Origin: Bradyrhizobium sp. CCGB12
Lineage (GTDB): Bacteria > Pseudomonadota > Alphaproteobacteria > Rhizobiales > Xanthobacteraceae
Assembly: GCF_024199845.1 (NCBI RefSeq)
Contig: NZ_JANADO010000001.1
Location: 4,216,001 to 4,280,000, forward strand
Direction of reading: 5' to 3'
DNA: 64,000 nt
The position numbers and the translations under genes were made by a program. The notes beneath the pieces were generated by a model, which saw nothing but the letters and a program-made list of their open reading frames with translations, made no database searches and was not told the DNA's origin. Positions 15,900 to 28,038 of the stretch are shown one piece after another; positions within the stretch are counted from its first letter, which is position 1; each line of letters opens with the position of its first letter.

Positions 15900-16445
15900 C
15901 TAGTGGTTCCGCAGTTTGGCGGTCAGTGCAGCAAGTCCGCGATGCAGCGCGACCCGCACCGCGCCTTCGCTCATCGCAAACTTTGCCGCGGTATCCTTGA
16001 TCGAGGCGGCCTCGACCGCGATCGACTGCAACACGTCGCGCTGGCGCTGCGGCAGGGTGCTCAGCTGTGCGGCGACCTCGCCCGCCGACGCCGTCTCCTG
16101 CGGCGCCTCGCCCGGCAGCGTCTCGGCAAAATCGTCGATGTTGACGAAGACGCGCCTGCCGCGCCGCCTGAGCGTATCGATCAGCTTGTTGCGGGCGATC
16201 GCGAACAGCCAGGGCGCGAAGGGGGCTTCGCTGTCCCAGGTGTGCCGCTTCAGATGCACCGCCAACAGAATCTCCTGCACGATATCCTCGGCCTGGTCGG
16301 GAGGCTGGCCAGCCCGCGCCAGTCCACGCCTCGCAGCAGCGCGCAGCACCGGCGTGACAGCCTTCAACAGGCGATGATACGCCGCATCGTCGCCTGCCAT
16401 GGCCGACCGCATCAGGCCGGTCCATTCATCCTCACGTCCGCGCAC
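15900..16445 (-). CDS. sigF: ECF sigma factor of the SigF type
   Basis: A 181-residue ECF factor: region 2 (VLRAAARRGLARAGQPPDQA, EDIVQEILLAVHLKRHTW and PFAPWLFAIARNKLIDTLRR) and region 4 (LPQRQRDVLQSIAVEAASIK, then MSEGAVRVALHRGLAALTAK). It is cotranscribed with an NrsF-like membrane regulator, the standard partner of SigF, which answers oxidative and heavy-metal stress in Caulobacter. The start is GTG at 16445, chosen because GAGGGG lies 6 bases upstream and the first residues are normal for the family. A candidate self-promoter is at 16466-16490. Confidence 0.9.
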   Translation of the reverse strand: MRGREDEWTGLMRSAMAGDDAAYHRLLKAVTPVLRAAARRGLARAGQPPDQAEDIVQEILLAVHLKRHTWDSEAPFAPWLFAIARNKLIDTLRRRGRRVFVNIDDFAETLPGEAPQETASAGEVAAQLSTLPQRQRDVLQSIAVEAASIKDTAAKFAMSEGAVRVALHRGLAALTAKLRNH

Positions 16446-16465
16446 GCGCGCCCCTCACCATGCAA

Positions 16466-16490
16466 TTCGGCCGCTCTTTCAATTTGTTAC
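16466..16490 (-). promoter_or_regulatory. Candidate SigF-dependent promoter of sigF-nrsF
   Basis: Read on the minus strand: GTAACA, 15 bases, CGAA. The published Caulobacter sigma-F consensus is GTAACC with 16 bases before CGAA, so both elements match except the last base of the -35 box and one base of spacing. CGAA ends 20 bases before the GTG start, leaving a short leader that still includes the ribosome site. This fits autoregulation of the sigF operon. Confidence 0.55.
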
Positions 16491-16732
16491 CCGGCACCCG
16501 CGCGATCACAAAGTTGTGATCAAAGCGAGCCGCCGTATCCGGTGCGGCCGTAAGAGCCCGCGACGGCTCATAACACCGATCCGTCCGGCCTGCATCCGGC
16601 GGGCGGCCGCAACGCGGGGTTGCCCCGTTTTTGCCCGGTGTGGCCCGAAGATTCCCATTTTCTGCCCCGCTGTGGTCACGCCCCGGGGTCTCTGTTCGGC
16701 CCTGGGACGGGTGGAATTGGGGAGATCTCATC

Positions 16733-17419
16733 ATGATCAAAGCCAGCGGGCGCGCCGCCCTGATCCTTCTCGCCGGACTTTTCTTGCTCTCCGGGGGCGT
16801 TGCACAGGCAGCGCCGGGTTCGGCCGAAAAAAGCAAATCAGACAGCGCTGACAATCAGGCCGACACGGCCAAGCCGAGCAAGCATCGGCACCACGAGTCG
16901 CGTCGCACCGGCAGCAAGACGGCGGCGCAGAAATCCTCCGACGACAAGGCCGACAAGAAAGACGTCGCGGCAAAGGCCGATGAGGCCAAGATCGAGAATA
17001 AGACCGGCAATGACGTGCCGGCCTCGAACCAGATGCCGCCGGAAATCGCCAACGCCAATGCGCAGCTCGCCGCCGCCGATACGCCGACCGCGGCTGCGGC
17101 CTCCGCGATGACGGGCCGTGCCAACGACAACGTCCAGGCAGCGGCCGATGATACCGCCAACAAGGCCGCTCAGGGTGCCGAGACCCAGGTCATGGCCCCC
17201 GATCAGCTCAACGACATCGACCGCGCCCTGCAGCAGGACAACCCGCCGGCGCAAAAGGCGGTGATCGCCGCAACCGAAGCGCAGCCGCGGCCCGCGCCGG
17301 TAATGGCCAGCAGCCAGCAGAGCTCGGCCTGGGACCAGAGCTCGCTGATCGGCAAGATCTTCATCGGCGTCGGCACGCTGCTGACGCTGGTCTCGGCGGC
17401 GCGCATGTTCATGGCCTGA
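16733..17419 (+). CDS. Hypothetical exported low-complexity protein
   Basis: I do not recognise this 228-residue protein. It has a clear signal peptide (MIKASGRAALILLAGLFLLS, cleaved near AQA), then a long hydrophilic Lys/Asp/Ala-rich region (KSKSDSADNQADTAKPSKHR and similar), an Ala/Gln-rich segment, and a C-terminal hydrophobic stretch (LIGKIFIGVGTLLTLVSAAR) that could anchor it in the membrane. GGGGAGA precedes the ATG at 16733. It stands alone between sigF (divergent) and an enoyl-CoA hydratase gene. Because it is next to the sigF promoter region, co-regulation is possible but not shown. Confidence 0.7.
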   Translation: MIKASGRAALILLAGLFLLSGGVAQAAPGSAEKSKSDSADNQADTAKPSKHRHHESRRTGSKTAAQKSSDDKADKKDVAAKADEAKIENKTGNDVPASNQMPPEIANANAQLAAADTPTAAAASAMTGRANDNVQAAADDTANKAAQGAETQVMAPDQLNDIDRALQQDNPPAQKAVIAATEAQPRPAPVMASSQQSSAWDQSSLIGKIFIGVGTLLTLVSAARMFMA

Positions 17420-17525
17420 TTGCCAGTTCCGCCAGGACGCGCCCAGCGCGTCCGGCGGCCGGCCCCCTTGAAGCCCCCCGCGCCAGCGGGCACATTGCCC
17501 GCCCAATCAAACGCGTGGGTGGAGC

Positions 17526-18305
17526 ATGAGCACGTTCGAACACATCATCGTCGAAAGCAAAGGCGCGGTCGGCATCGTGAAGCTGAACCGGCCGAAGATG
17601 CTCAACGCGCTCTCCTTTGGCGTCTTCCGCGAGATTGCGGCGGCCATCGACGATCTCGAGGCCGATGAGGCCATCGGCTGCATCGTCGTGACCGGCAGCG
17701 AGAAGGCCTTTGCCGCCGGCGCCGACATCAAGGAGATGCAGCCGAAAGGCTTCATCGACATGTTCTCCGAGGATTTTGCCGCGATCGGCGGCGACCGCGT
17801 CGCGCGCTGCCGCAAGCCGACCATTGCGGCGGTCGCGGGTTATGCGCTCGGCGGCGGCTGCGAACTCGCCATGATGTGCGACTTCATCATCGCCGCCGAC
17901 ACCGCAAAGTTCGGCCAACCCGAGATCACGCTCGGCACCATTCCGGGCATCGGCGGCACCCAGCGCCTGACGCGTGCAATCGGCAAGTCGAAGGCGATGG
18001 ACCTCTGCCTCACCGGCCGCATGATGGATGCGGCGGAGGCCGAACGCAGTGGTCTCGTCAGCCGCATCGTGCCCGCCGACAAGCTGATGGACGAGGTGAT
18101 GGCAGCAGCCGAGAAGATCGCCGCGATGTCGCGCCCTGCCGCCGCGATGGCCAAGGAAGCGGTGAACCGCGCCTTCGAGACCACGCTGGCCGAGGGCATG
18201 AGCGTCGAGCGCAACCTGTTCCACTCGACCTTCGCGCTGGAGGACCGCTCCGAGGGCATGGCGGCGTTCATCGAGAAGCGCAAGCCGGTGAACAAGAACC
18301 GGTGA
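17526..18305 (+). CDS. Enoyl-CoA hydratase
   Basis: A 259-residue crotonase-fold enzyme that hydrates 2-enoyl-CoA in fatty-acid or amino-acid breakdown. The oxyanion-hole motif AAGADIKEM and the region with both catalytic acids are intact: [17 protein letters not shown] (first Glu) and [18 protein letters not shown] (second Glu). The C-terminal [12 protein letters not shown] is also typical of the short-chain type. GGAG is 4 bases before the ATG. It stands as a single-gene unit. Substrate chain length cannot be told from sequence. Confidence 0.95.
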   Translation: MSTFEHIIVESKGAVGIVKLNRPKMLNALSFGVFREIAAAIDDLEADEAIGCIVVTGSEKAFAAGADIKEMQPKGFIDMFSEDFAAIGGDRVARCRKPTIAAVAGYALGGGCELAMMCDFIIAADTAKFGQPEITLGTIPGIGGTQRLTRAIGKSKAMDLCLTGRMMDAAEAERSGLVSRIVPADKLMDEVMAAAEKIAAMSRPAAAMAKEAVNRAFETTLAEGMSVERNLFHSTFALEDRSEGMAAFIEKRKPVNKNR

Positions 18306-18494
18306 CGCGGACGAACGGTAAGGCTGGTGTAAGTCTCTGCCGCGTTCCCCCACAACCCCTGTGACGCACCTGCAACAAGCACGGAATACATGGGGGTTTT
18401 CCCCGCGGCAGTTTGCCTGCGGGACCTGCGCTGGTTAAACAGTTAAGAGAGCCGCGGTCGGCGGGGGCGGACAGGCAGGGTTTTGCGGGAATAC

Positions 18495-19925
18495 ATGATT
18501 GGGCGTGCCGCCAGAGCTGGTCGCGTGATGATGCGGCAAAGATCGGGCGTGGCTCCTGTGCTTGCGACATGGACCACGCTGGCGCTTTCTTGCGCCCTTT
18601 CCTCCACCGCCTGGGCCGAGGCCCTGCCCGAGGCGCTCGCCAAGGCCTACCAGACCAATCCGCAGCTCAATGCCGAGCGCGCGCGGCAGCGCGCGACCGA
18701 CGAGAACGTGCCGCAGGCGCTCGCCGGCTACCGGCCGCAGATCGTGGCCAGCCTCAGCGCCGGCCTGCAATCGGTGCGCAATCTGCTGCCCGACAACACC
18801 ATCCAGACCGCCAATCTGAAGCCGTGGATCATCGGCGTCACCGTGACGCAGACCCTGTTCAACGGCTTCCGCACCGCCAACAGCGTGCGGGCTGCGGAAC
18901 TCCAGGTGCAGTCGGGCCGCGAGGCGCTGCGCAATGTCGGCCAGGGTGTGCTGCTCGATGCGGTCACCGCCTACACCAACGTGCTCGCCAATCAGTCGCT
19001 GGTCGAAGCGCAGCGCTCCAACGTCGCCTTTCTGCGCGAAACGCTCGCCGTCACCCAGCGCCGACTCAACGCTGGCGACGTCACTCCCACCGACACCGCC
19101 CAGGCCGAAGCCCGCCTCAACCGCGGCCTTGCCGATCTCAACGCGGCCGAAGTCGCCCTCGCCGTCAGCCAGGCCACCTATGCGCAGGTCATCGGCAACG
19201 CGCCGTCGCAGCTTCGGCCCGCCGAGGTCGTCGACCGCTATCTGCCGAAGAGCCGCGAAGACGCGATGACGATGGCGATCCGCCAGCATCCGGCGGTGAT
19301 GGCCGCAAGCTTCGACGTCGATGTTGCCTCCACCAACATCCGCATCGCCGAAGGCACGTTGCTGCCGAGTGCCAGCATCCAGGGCAGCGCCAGCAAAAGC
19401 CGCAACAACGACCCGACGCTCGGCACCTTCGCCGAAGACCAGGCCTCGATCGTCGCCAATGTCACCGCGCCGATCTACGACGGCGGCCAGGGCGCGGCGC
19501 AGACCAGGCAGGCCAAGGAGATCACCGCGCAGAGCCGGCTCGTGCTCGACCAGGTGCGCAACCAGGCGCGCACGGCGGCGGTCAGCGCCTGGGTTGCCAA
19601 TGAAGGCGCCAAGATCACGGTCTCCGCCTCGGAATCCGAGGTGAAGGCGGCGACCGTCGCGCTCCAGGGCGTCCAGCGCGAGGCTGCCGGTGGGCAGCGC
19701 ACGACGGTGGACGTACTGAACTCGCAGGCCGACCTGATCCAGGCCAAGGCCCGCCTGATCGGCGCATTGCGCGACCGCGTGATCGCCTCCTACACGCTGC
19801 TCAGCGCCATCGGCCATCTCGACGTCAAGACCTTGAGCCTGAACACGCCGGACTATCTGCCCGAGGTGCATTACCAGCAGGTCCGCGACGCCTGGCACGG
19901 CCTGCGCACGCCGTCGGGGCAGTAG
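18495..19925 (+). CDS. TolC family outer membrane channel protein
   Basis: A roughly 476-residue outer-membrane export channel. A signal peptide ends near AWAEALPEAL, followed by two repeats of the TolC helix-strand pattern: EALAKAYQTNPQLNAERARQ at the start, LFNGFRTANSVRAAELQVQS in the first half and APIYDGGQGAAQTRQAKEIT in the second, the paired strands that form the barrel. Length is normal. The ATG at 18495 is used; TTG at 18483 or ATG at 18528 are alternatives. It would serve type I secretion or RND pumps such as the one at 21484-25873, which lacks its own outer-membrane gene. Confidence 0.93.
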   Translation: MIGRAARAGRVMMRQRSGVAPVLATWTTLALSCALSSTAWAEALPEALAKAYQTNPQLNAERARQRATDENVPQALAGYRPQIVASLSAGLQSVRNLLPDNTIQTANLKPWIIGVTVTQTLFNGFRTANSVRAAELQVQSGREALRNVGQGVLLDAVTAYTNVLANQSLVEAQRSNVAFLRETLAVTQRRLNAGDVTPTDTAQAEARLNRGLADLNAAEVALAVSQATYAQVIGNAPSQLRPAEVVDRYLPKSREDAMTMAIRQHPAVMAASFDVDVASTNIRIAEGTLLPSASIQGSASKSRNNDPTLGTFAEDQASIVANVTAPIYDGGQGAAQTRQAKEITAQSRLVLDQVRNQARTAAVSAWVANEGAKITVSASESEVKAATVALQGVQREAAGGQRTTVDVLNSQADLIQAKARLIGALRDRVIASYTLLSAIGHLDVKTLSLNTPDYLPEVHYQQVRDAWHGLRTPSGQ

Positions 19926-19950
19926 TTTCAAATCTCCTGGCCCGGTGCCG

Positions 19951-20508
19951 ATGAAGAGCCGCCGCATCCATCTGATGGGAGCTTCGGGATCCGGCGTAAC
20001 GACGCTCGGTCGCGCAGTGGCGAACCGGCTTGCGCTTCCGCATCACGACAGCGACGATTATTTCTGGTTGCCGACCGCGCCGCCCTACCAGACGACGCGG
20101 CCCGCCGCCGAACGCCTGCGCCTGATGCGCGAGCTGTTTCTGCCGCGTCTCGATTGGGTGCTGAGCGGAACTGTCACCGGCTGGGGCGACGAGCTCGTCC
20201 TGTTCTTCGATCTCGTCGTCTTCGTCGTCGCGCCGCGCGAGCTCCGGATGAGGCGATTGCAAGCGCGCGAGGCCACGCATTTCGGCGCAGATGCCGTCGC
20301 GCCGGGTGGCTGGCGCCACAAGGAGACCGCATCCTTCGTGGAATGGGCTTCACACTACGAAGCCGGCGATCGCGAAGGCCGCAGTCTGGCAAAAGATGAA
20401 GCCTGGCTCGCGGGCCTGCCCTGCCCGGTCGTGCGCGTCGATGGCTCGCGTCCCCTTGCGGACCTTGTCGAGCAGCTATGCAGCGAAGCGGAGCGACTGT
20501 CAGGCTGA
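19951..20508 (+). CDS. P-loop kinase-like protein with altered Walker A motif
   Basis: A 185-residue protein resembling adenylate-kinase-type small-molecule kinases: RIHLMGASGSGVTTLGRAVA at the N-terminus, a substrate region HHDSDDYFWLPTAPPYQ, VFVVAPRELRMRRLQAREA like an LID/arginine helix, and PCPVVRVDGSRP near the end. The expected lysine of the Walker A motif (GxxxxGK) is valine here, as the DNA clearly shows (GTA). It may bind nucleotide weakly or differently; the substrate is unknown. GTG at 19945 is a possible alternative start. It follows the TolC gene by 25 bases on the same strand and may be cotranscribed with it. Confidence 0.72.
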   Translation: MKSRRIHLMGASGSGVTTLGRAVANRLALPHHDSDDYFWLPTAPPYQTTRPAAERLRLMRELFLPRLDWVLSGTVTGWGDELVLFFDLVVFVVAPRELRMRRLQAREATHFGADAVAPGGWRHKETASFVEWASHYEAGDREGRSLAKDEAWLAGLPCPVVRVDGSRPLADLVEQLCSEAERLSG

Positions 20509-20553
20509 CAGTGGTACTGTCTCCACGCCACCATAAAAAGCGGGAGAGAAACC

Positions 20554-21480
20554 ATGCTCAGCCGACGCATGACCAGCAAAGCACACGCCCGCGCGGCGCA
20601 GCCCGCGACACCAATCAATTTCGATGTCCCGGCGCATGCCTGCGACTGCCACACCCACATCCATGGCGACGTCGAGAAGTTTCCGTTCTTCGCGGGACGC
20701 GTCTACACGCCGGAGCCGGCCAGCCCCGAAGAGATGGCCGCGCTGCACAAGGCGCTGCATGTCGAGCGCGTGGTGATCGTGACACCGAGCGTCTACGGCA
20801 CCGACAACTCCTCCACCCTGTTCGGCATGAAGGCGCGCGGCGCGACCGCGCGTGGGGTCGCCGTGATCGACGACAAGACGTCGGAGGCCCAGCTCGATGC
20901 AATGCATCAGGACGGTTTCCGCGGCATGCGCCTCAATCTCGCGACCGGCGGCGTCAACGACCCCAATGTCGGCCGGCCGCGCTTCACTGCCGCAGTCGAG
21001 CGCATGAAGGCGCGCGGCTGGCACGTCCAGCTCTACACAACGCTTGCCATGATCTCGGCGATCAAGGACCTCGTCGAGACGGCGCCGGTGCCCGTCGTGT
21101 TCGACCATTTCGGCGGTCTCGAAGCATCGCAGGGCCTGGAGCAACCGGGCTTCTCCGATCTCGTCGCGCTGGTGAAATCAGGCAAGGCCTATGTCAAGAT
21201 CTCCGGCTCCTATCGCTCCTCGAAGCTCGCGCCGGACTATCAGGACATGGTGCCGTTCGCGAAGGCGCTGATCGCGGCGAACGCGGACCGCATCGTCTGG
21301 GGCACCGACTGGCCGCACCCGGATTCCAGCCGCGTCGAGGGACGCAAGCCCACCGACATCGCGCCGCTCTATCAGATCGATGACGGCCGCCTGCTCAATC
21401 AGCTTCCGGTGTGGGCGCCGGATGCGGATGTGCGCAAGAAGATCCTGGTCGACAATCCGGCGCGGCTCTACGGATTCTGA
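20554..21480 (+). CDS. Amidohydrolase family protein (PDC lactonase-like)
   Basis: A 308-residue TIM-barrel metal hydrolase of the amidohydrolase-2 group. It shows the metal-binding HACDCHTHIHG after about 25 residues, FRGMRLNLATGG, the VVFDHFGG strand with catalytic histidine, and WGTDWPHPD with the catalytic aspartate near the end. This set resembles 2-pyrone-4,6-dicarboxylate lactonase and related dicarboxylate lactonases of aromatic breakdown, but exact substrate is not certain. A GAGAGAAA ribosome site precedes the ATG. It ends 3 bases from the convergent RND pump gene, so the two transcripts meet. Confidence 0.88.
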   Translation: MLSRRMTSKAHARAAQPATPINFDVPAHACDCHTHIHGDVEKFPFFAGRVYTPEPASPEEMAALHKALHVERVVIVTPSVYGTDNSSTLFGMKARGATARGVAVIDDKTSEAQLDAMHQDGFRGMRLNLATGGVNDPNVGRPRFTAAVERMKARGWHVQLYTTLAMISAIKDLVETAPVPVVFDHFGGLEASQGLEQPGFSDLVALVKSGKAYVKISGSYRSSKLAPDYQDMVPFAKALIAANADRIVWGTDWPHPDSSRVEGRKPTDIAPLYQIDDGRLLNQLPVWAPDADVRKKILVDNPARLYGF

Positions 21481-21483
21481 CGG

Positions 21484-24600
<3,117 letters not shown>

Positions 24601-24628
24601 CAGGTCTTCAATTTTCTTGGGTCGTCGA

Positions 24629-25873
24629 TCAGCTGCCGGAGGCCGCGCGGTCGATGAACAGGCTGCCTTTGGTGACGATCTGCTCGCCGGGGTTCAGATT
24701 GCTGGTGACCTCGACGAGGTTGCCGTTGATGAGGCCGGTCTTGATCTGGCGCAGCTCGACCGATTTGTCTTCGCGCGCGACCCAGATGCGGACCTTGTCG
24801 GCTTCATAGATCAAGGCCTGTTTCGGCACCGCCGGTGCGGCGCGGTCGCCGGCCGAGTAGATCGTGACATTGGCGAACATCTCCGGCTTGAGCAGGCCGT
24901 CCTTGTTGTCGATGGTGGCGCGGACCAGCAGGCGGCGGGTGTTGGGATCGATCGCGGCGGCGACATAGTTGATTCTGGCGGTCAGCGACCGGCCCGGCAG
25001 CGCCATCACGTTGACGGTAATGTCCTGACCGATACACACGGCGGCCGCATCGCTCTCGCGCACGAACGCGGTGAGCCAGACCGTGGAGAGGTCGCCGATC
25101 ACGAAGACCGGATCGATGGCGCCGGAACTGACGTACTGGCCGGGGCCGATCTTGCGCTGCACGACGGTGCCGGCGATCGGCGAGTAGATCGTGATTTCCG
25201 GATTGATGACACCCTTCTCCCGGAACGCCTTGATGGTCTCGTCGGTGAAGCCGAGGATGCGCAGCTTGTTGCGCGCAGCTTCCAGCGCCGTCACCGACGA
25301 GCGCATGTCGTTCTGCGCCTGAACCTGGGTCGCTTCCGCCTGCTGATAGTCCTTCAGCGGAATGGCATGGCCCTCATAGAGATCCTTGGCGCGCTTGAAC
25401 TGGATGTCGGAGAGCTCGAGCGCTGACTTCGCCTTGTTCTGCGAGGTCATCGCAGCGACGAAATCGTTCTGGGCCTGCACGGTATCGGCGGCTTCGATCG
25501 TGAATAGCGGTTGACCTTGCTTCAGTGTCTCGCCCGGCTTGGCGAGCAGCTTGGTGACCCGTCCCGCATAGGGCGAGAACACCGGCGTCGAGCGGTCCTC
25601 GTCAACTGCAACCTTGCCCTCCGTGACATATTCGGCCCGGAAGCTCTTGGCCTTGACCGGCTCGATCGTCAGCGTCGCCCATTCGGACGGTGTCGGCGTG
25701 AACGACTGCGCATTCCTGCGCGCCTGGCTTGAGATCTCGGAGTGCTTCTTTTCCTTGGCTCCCGAATACTGGAAGCCGTAGGCCCCGGCACAAGCGAGCG
25801 CTAGTAAAACTACGGAGGTTATCATCCGTGGTTTTGTAAGCACCTGCAATCGCTTGGTATTTTCAACTACCAT
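24629..25873 (-). CDS. RND efflux periplasmic adaptor (membrane fusion protein)
   Basis: A 414-residue adaptor (CusB/CzcB-like). An N-terminal membrane anchor (MITSVVLLALACAGAYGF) is followed by a barrel-sandwich hybrid segment (VFSPYAGRVTKLLAKPGETL), a coiled-coil hairpin rich in Ala/Gln/Lys (about residues 110-200), the second half of the lipoyl-like domain (IYSPIAGTVVQRKIGPGQYV) and a beta-barrel plus membrane-proximal domain. It links the permease to an outer membrane channel. ATG at 25873 is used; the upstream extension would need TTG. The permease gene follows 28 bases later in the same operon. Confidence 0.93.
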   Translation of the reverse strand: MVVENTKRLQVLTKPRMITSVVLLALACAGAYGFQYSGAKEKKHSEISSQARRNAQSFTPTPSEWATLTIEPVKAKSFRAEYVTEGKVAVDEDRSTPVFSPYAGRVTKLLAKPGETLKQGQPLFTIEAADTVQAQNDFVAAMTSQNKAKSALELSDIQFKRAKDLYEGHAIPLKDYQQAEATQVQAQNDMRSSVTALEAARNKLRILGFTDETIKAFREKGVINPEITIYSPIAGTVVQRKIGPGQYVSSGAIDPVFVIGDLSTVWLTAFVRESDAAAVCIGQDITVNVMALPGRSLTARINYVAAAIDPNTRRLLVRATIDNKDGLLKPEMFANVTIYSAGDRAAPAVPKQALIYEADKVRIWVAREDKSVELRQIKTGLINGNLVEVTSNLNPGEQIVTKGSLFIDRAASGS

Positions 25874-26019
25874 TGAGCCCGGTCGTGTCTGCGACGATCT
25901 CGGCAAAATGACTGCCTCATCGGTCGCGCTAATAGTGCCGAATTCCGATTTCAGACAACCTAAAAAACGCAGGATCTCTCGCGGTTGGCGTTAAAAGTTT
26001 GCGACGTGTCAGCTTCATG

Positions 26020-27432
26020 TCAGCTTCGCATCGGCCACTGTGCCGGGTGACTGCCGAGCGGCATCGCCGGGCGGCTCCATCGCGCCGGCGTTGTCGACAG
26101 CAGCGCAGCGTGGCGCACCGCCTTCAACAGGCCGAAGCCAGATGACATGCTCTCGATGAACGCAGCATGTACGGCCTCGCCCGTAAGATCCGGGGTGTTC
26201 AGGCCGCCGTCGAGCCGGCCGAGATTCCACAACCATCGCCCGGTCTGCGCCAGCGACACGCGCACGTGCCAGCTGCCGCCGTCGCGTGCCTGGCGTGCCT
26301 TGGCCATCATCGCGCCGAACGCCATCAGATAGCCGGTGGCGTGGTCGAGCATCTGCGCCGGCAATTCCTTCGGGCCGTCGATGCCGGCGGCCTGCCCTTC
26401 GGCATGATTGAAGCCGGTCGTGGTCTGCACCAGCGAGTCGAAGCCGCGTCGCTCGGCCCAGGGGCCGGCATGGCCATAGGCCGACAGCGTGACATAGACG
26501 ATGCCGGGATTGATGTGCGCTGCATCCTCCGGCGAAAAGCCGAGAGCGGCGAGCGCGCGCGGGTGATAGCCTTGCGAGAAGATGTCGGCGCCCTTCAGCA
26601 GCTCGCGCATCTGCGCCCTTCCCGACTCGCTCTTCAGGTCGATGAAGGTGGTGAGCTTGCCGCGGCCGGTATCGATGGTGAGCCAGGGAATCGCAGGGAG
26701 CTCCGGCCCCGAGACGAGCAGCACATCGGCGCCGTGCGCGGCGAGCGAGCGGCCCGCGACGGGACCTGCGATGACGCGCGAGAGATCGAGCACGCGCAGG
26801 CCGGAAAGCGGTCGATCGCCGTTCGACAATCCCCGGGGCCACGGCTTTGGCGGAGCCTCGCCGATCTTCTCAATCGAGATCAGCGGCAATTGCGCGAGCG
26901 CCCGCGCCTGCGGCAACGCGGACCATTCGTCGTAGGATCGCATCAAGGCCACGACGCCGCCCGCGGCGTAGGCCGCAGTCTCGAAATCCTCGCCTTTCCA
27001 TTGCATCAGCGCCGCCTGCACCTTCTCGCGCTCGGGCGCGCAGCCGAGCACCTTGCAGACGGCGTCGCGATGATGCGGGAAATTGGTATGGCAGCGGACG
27101 AAGCGGTTGTCGCCGGTCCTGTAGACACCGGCGATGGCATCCCAGGCCGGGGGCGGCGGCTTGTCATCGAGGCGCAGGTAGCGCTCCGAGCGGCATTCGG
27201 CGACGGCGTGACGCAGGTCGACGGAAACGTCCTGCGCCTCGCCGCCGCGCAATCGCCAGATTTCGGCGGCGGCAAGACCCGCGGCGGCGATCGTCGTCTG
27301 GCCGGCAATTGCAACACGAAACGACGATGGGATTTGCGGCTCCTCGCCGGTCAGCCGAACGCGTGCGAGCGCAGCAGGCTCGCCACCCGCGGAGGTCCAG
27401 ATGTCGCTGAGAATGTCGGCGGGGCTTTGCAT
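26020..27432 (-). CDS. CoA transferase, CaiB/BaiF (class III) family
   Basis: A 470-residue class III CoA-transferase, an enzyme family that moves CoA between carboxylic acids. The core motif LSGLRVLDLSRVIAGPVAGR, then ADVLLVSGPELPAIPWLTID with RGKLTTFIDLKSESGR, and the conserved DIFSQGYHPRALAALGFSPE and TLSAYGHAGPWAERRGFDS are present. The N-terminal 190 residues form an extra domain as in the longer two-part members. GGAGAG lies just before the ATG at 27432. No dedicated substrate gene is adjacent, so the acid is unknown. It stands alone between the metal pump operon and a small hypothetical gene. Confidence 0.9.
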   Translation of the reverse strand: MQSPADILSDIWTSAGGEPAALARVRLTGEEPQIPSSFRVAIAGQTTIAAAGLAAAEIWRLRGGEAQDVSVDLRHAVAECRSERYLRLDDKPPPPAWDAIAGVYRTGDNRFVRCHTNFPHHRDAVCKVLGCAPEREKVQAALMQWKGEDFETAAYAAGGVVALMRSYDEWSALPQARALAQLPLISIEKIGEAPPKPWPRGLSNGDRPLSGLRVLDLSRVIAGPVAGRSLAAHGADVLLVSGPELPAIPWLTIDTGRGKLTTFIDLKSESGRAQMRELLKGADIFSQGYHPRALAALGFSPEDAAHINPGIVYVTLSAYGHAGPWAERRGFDSLVQTTTGFNHAEGQAAGIDGPKELPAQMLDHATGYLMAFGAMMAKARQARDGGSWHVRVSLAQTGRWLWNLGRLDGGLNTPDLTGEAVHAAFIESMSSGFGLLKAVRHAALLSTTPARWSRPAMPLGSHPAQWPMRS

Positions 27433-27463
27433 GGCCGTTTCTCTCCTTTTCAGGTTATTGTTT

Positions 27464-27532
27464 GAGCATGATCTTTCCGGAAAACCGCTGCACACTTTGC
27501 GCTATGCGACCCTCCGGGTCCGGATCATGCTC
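27464..27532. repeat. GAGCATGATC dispersed inverted repeat
   Basis: GAGCATGATC at 27464-27473 is complemented exactly by GATCATGCTC at 27523-27532, with inner matching segments TTTCCGGAAAACCGCTGCAC and GGGTCCGGATCATG. From memory this is an abundant intergenic repeat of Bradyrhizobium relatives. It lies between the divergent CoA-transferase and hypothetical genes, inside the space where both promoters should be. Confidence 0.7.
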
Positions 27533-27571
27533 TAGTTTTGCAACCATCCCATTAGCACGGAAAGGACCGCA

Positions 27572-27859
27572 ATGGCCGCCATCGATCCCCTCACCGCGGG
27601 CGCCGTGTTCATCGCAACGGCAGCCACAGACGCGGTCTATGTCATGTTCACCTCGGCCGTGATCGCGCGCAAGCGCATCCCGGCAGCGAACTGGAGCGCG
27701 GTCTGGTACATGCTGTCCTCCTACGCGGTGATCAGCTACACCGACAACCCCTTCTATGTCGCCTTCGCGGCGATCGGCTCCTGGGCCGGCGCCTACGTCT
27801 CACTTACCTACCTGCACCGCCCGCCCGGCGGCCCGCCAGTGGGCGCGGCGCCGGAGTGA
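27572..27859 (+). CDS. Small hypothetical membrane protein
   Basis: A 95-residue protein with two to three hydrophobic segments (GAVFIATAATDAVYVMFTSA, then AVWYMLSSYAVISY and FYVAFAAIGSWAGAYVSLTY), followed by a short Pro/Gly-rich tail. I recall similar small uncharacterised membrane proteins in Bradyrhizobium, without function. AAAGGA precedes the ATG. Codon use and third-position GC bias match neighbouring genes, which supports it as real. No partner gene is evident. Confidence 0.75.
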   Translation: MAAIDPLTAGAVFIATAATDAVYVMFTSAVIARKRIPAANWSAVWYMLSSYAVISYTDNPFYVAFAAIGSWAGAYVSLTYLHRPPGGPPVGAAPE

Positions 27860-27882
27860 GAGGGCGCGCCTCTCTCCACGTC

Positions 27883-27968
27883 GTCATTGCGAGGAGCCCT
27901 TGCGACGAAGCAATCCAGACGGCTTCCGCGGATGCAGTTCTGGATTGCTTCGCTGCGCTCGCAATGAC
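27883..27968. repeat. GTCATTGCGAG palindromic repeat, copy A
   Basis: GTCATTGCGAG at the left and CTCGCAATGAC at the right, with inner complementary arms around AAGCAATCCAGA / CTGGATTGCTT. The same family occurs at 28956-30090 (split by an insertion sequence) and at 47334-47409. It lies downstream of the small membrane protein gene and before the SDR gene. Confidence 0.85.
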
Positions 27969-28038
27969 GGTGTGGAGGCTTCTGTGGGTCTGCTGAAACA
28001 GTTACACTCTTTGCACCAACAACAAGGAAAACCAGACA

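Noticed and set aside
15898..16425. Upstream extension of the NrsF frame over the sigma gene
   Set aside because: It is the out-of-frame shadow of sigF; NrsF homology begins at the ATG at 15897.
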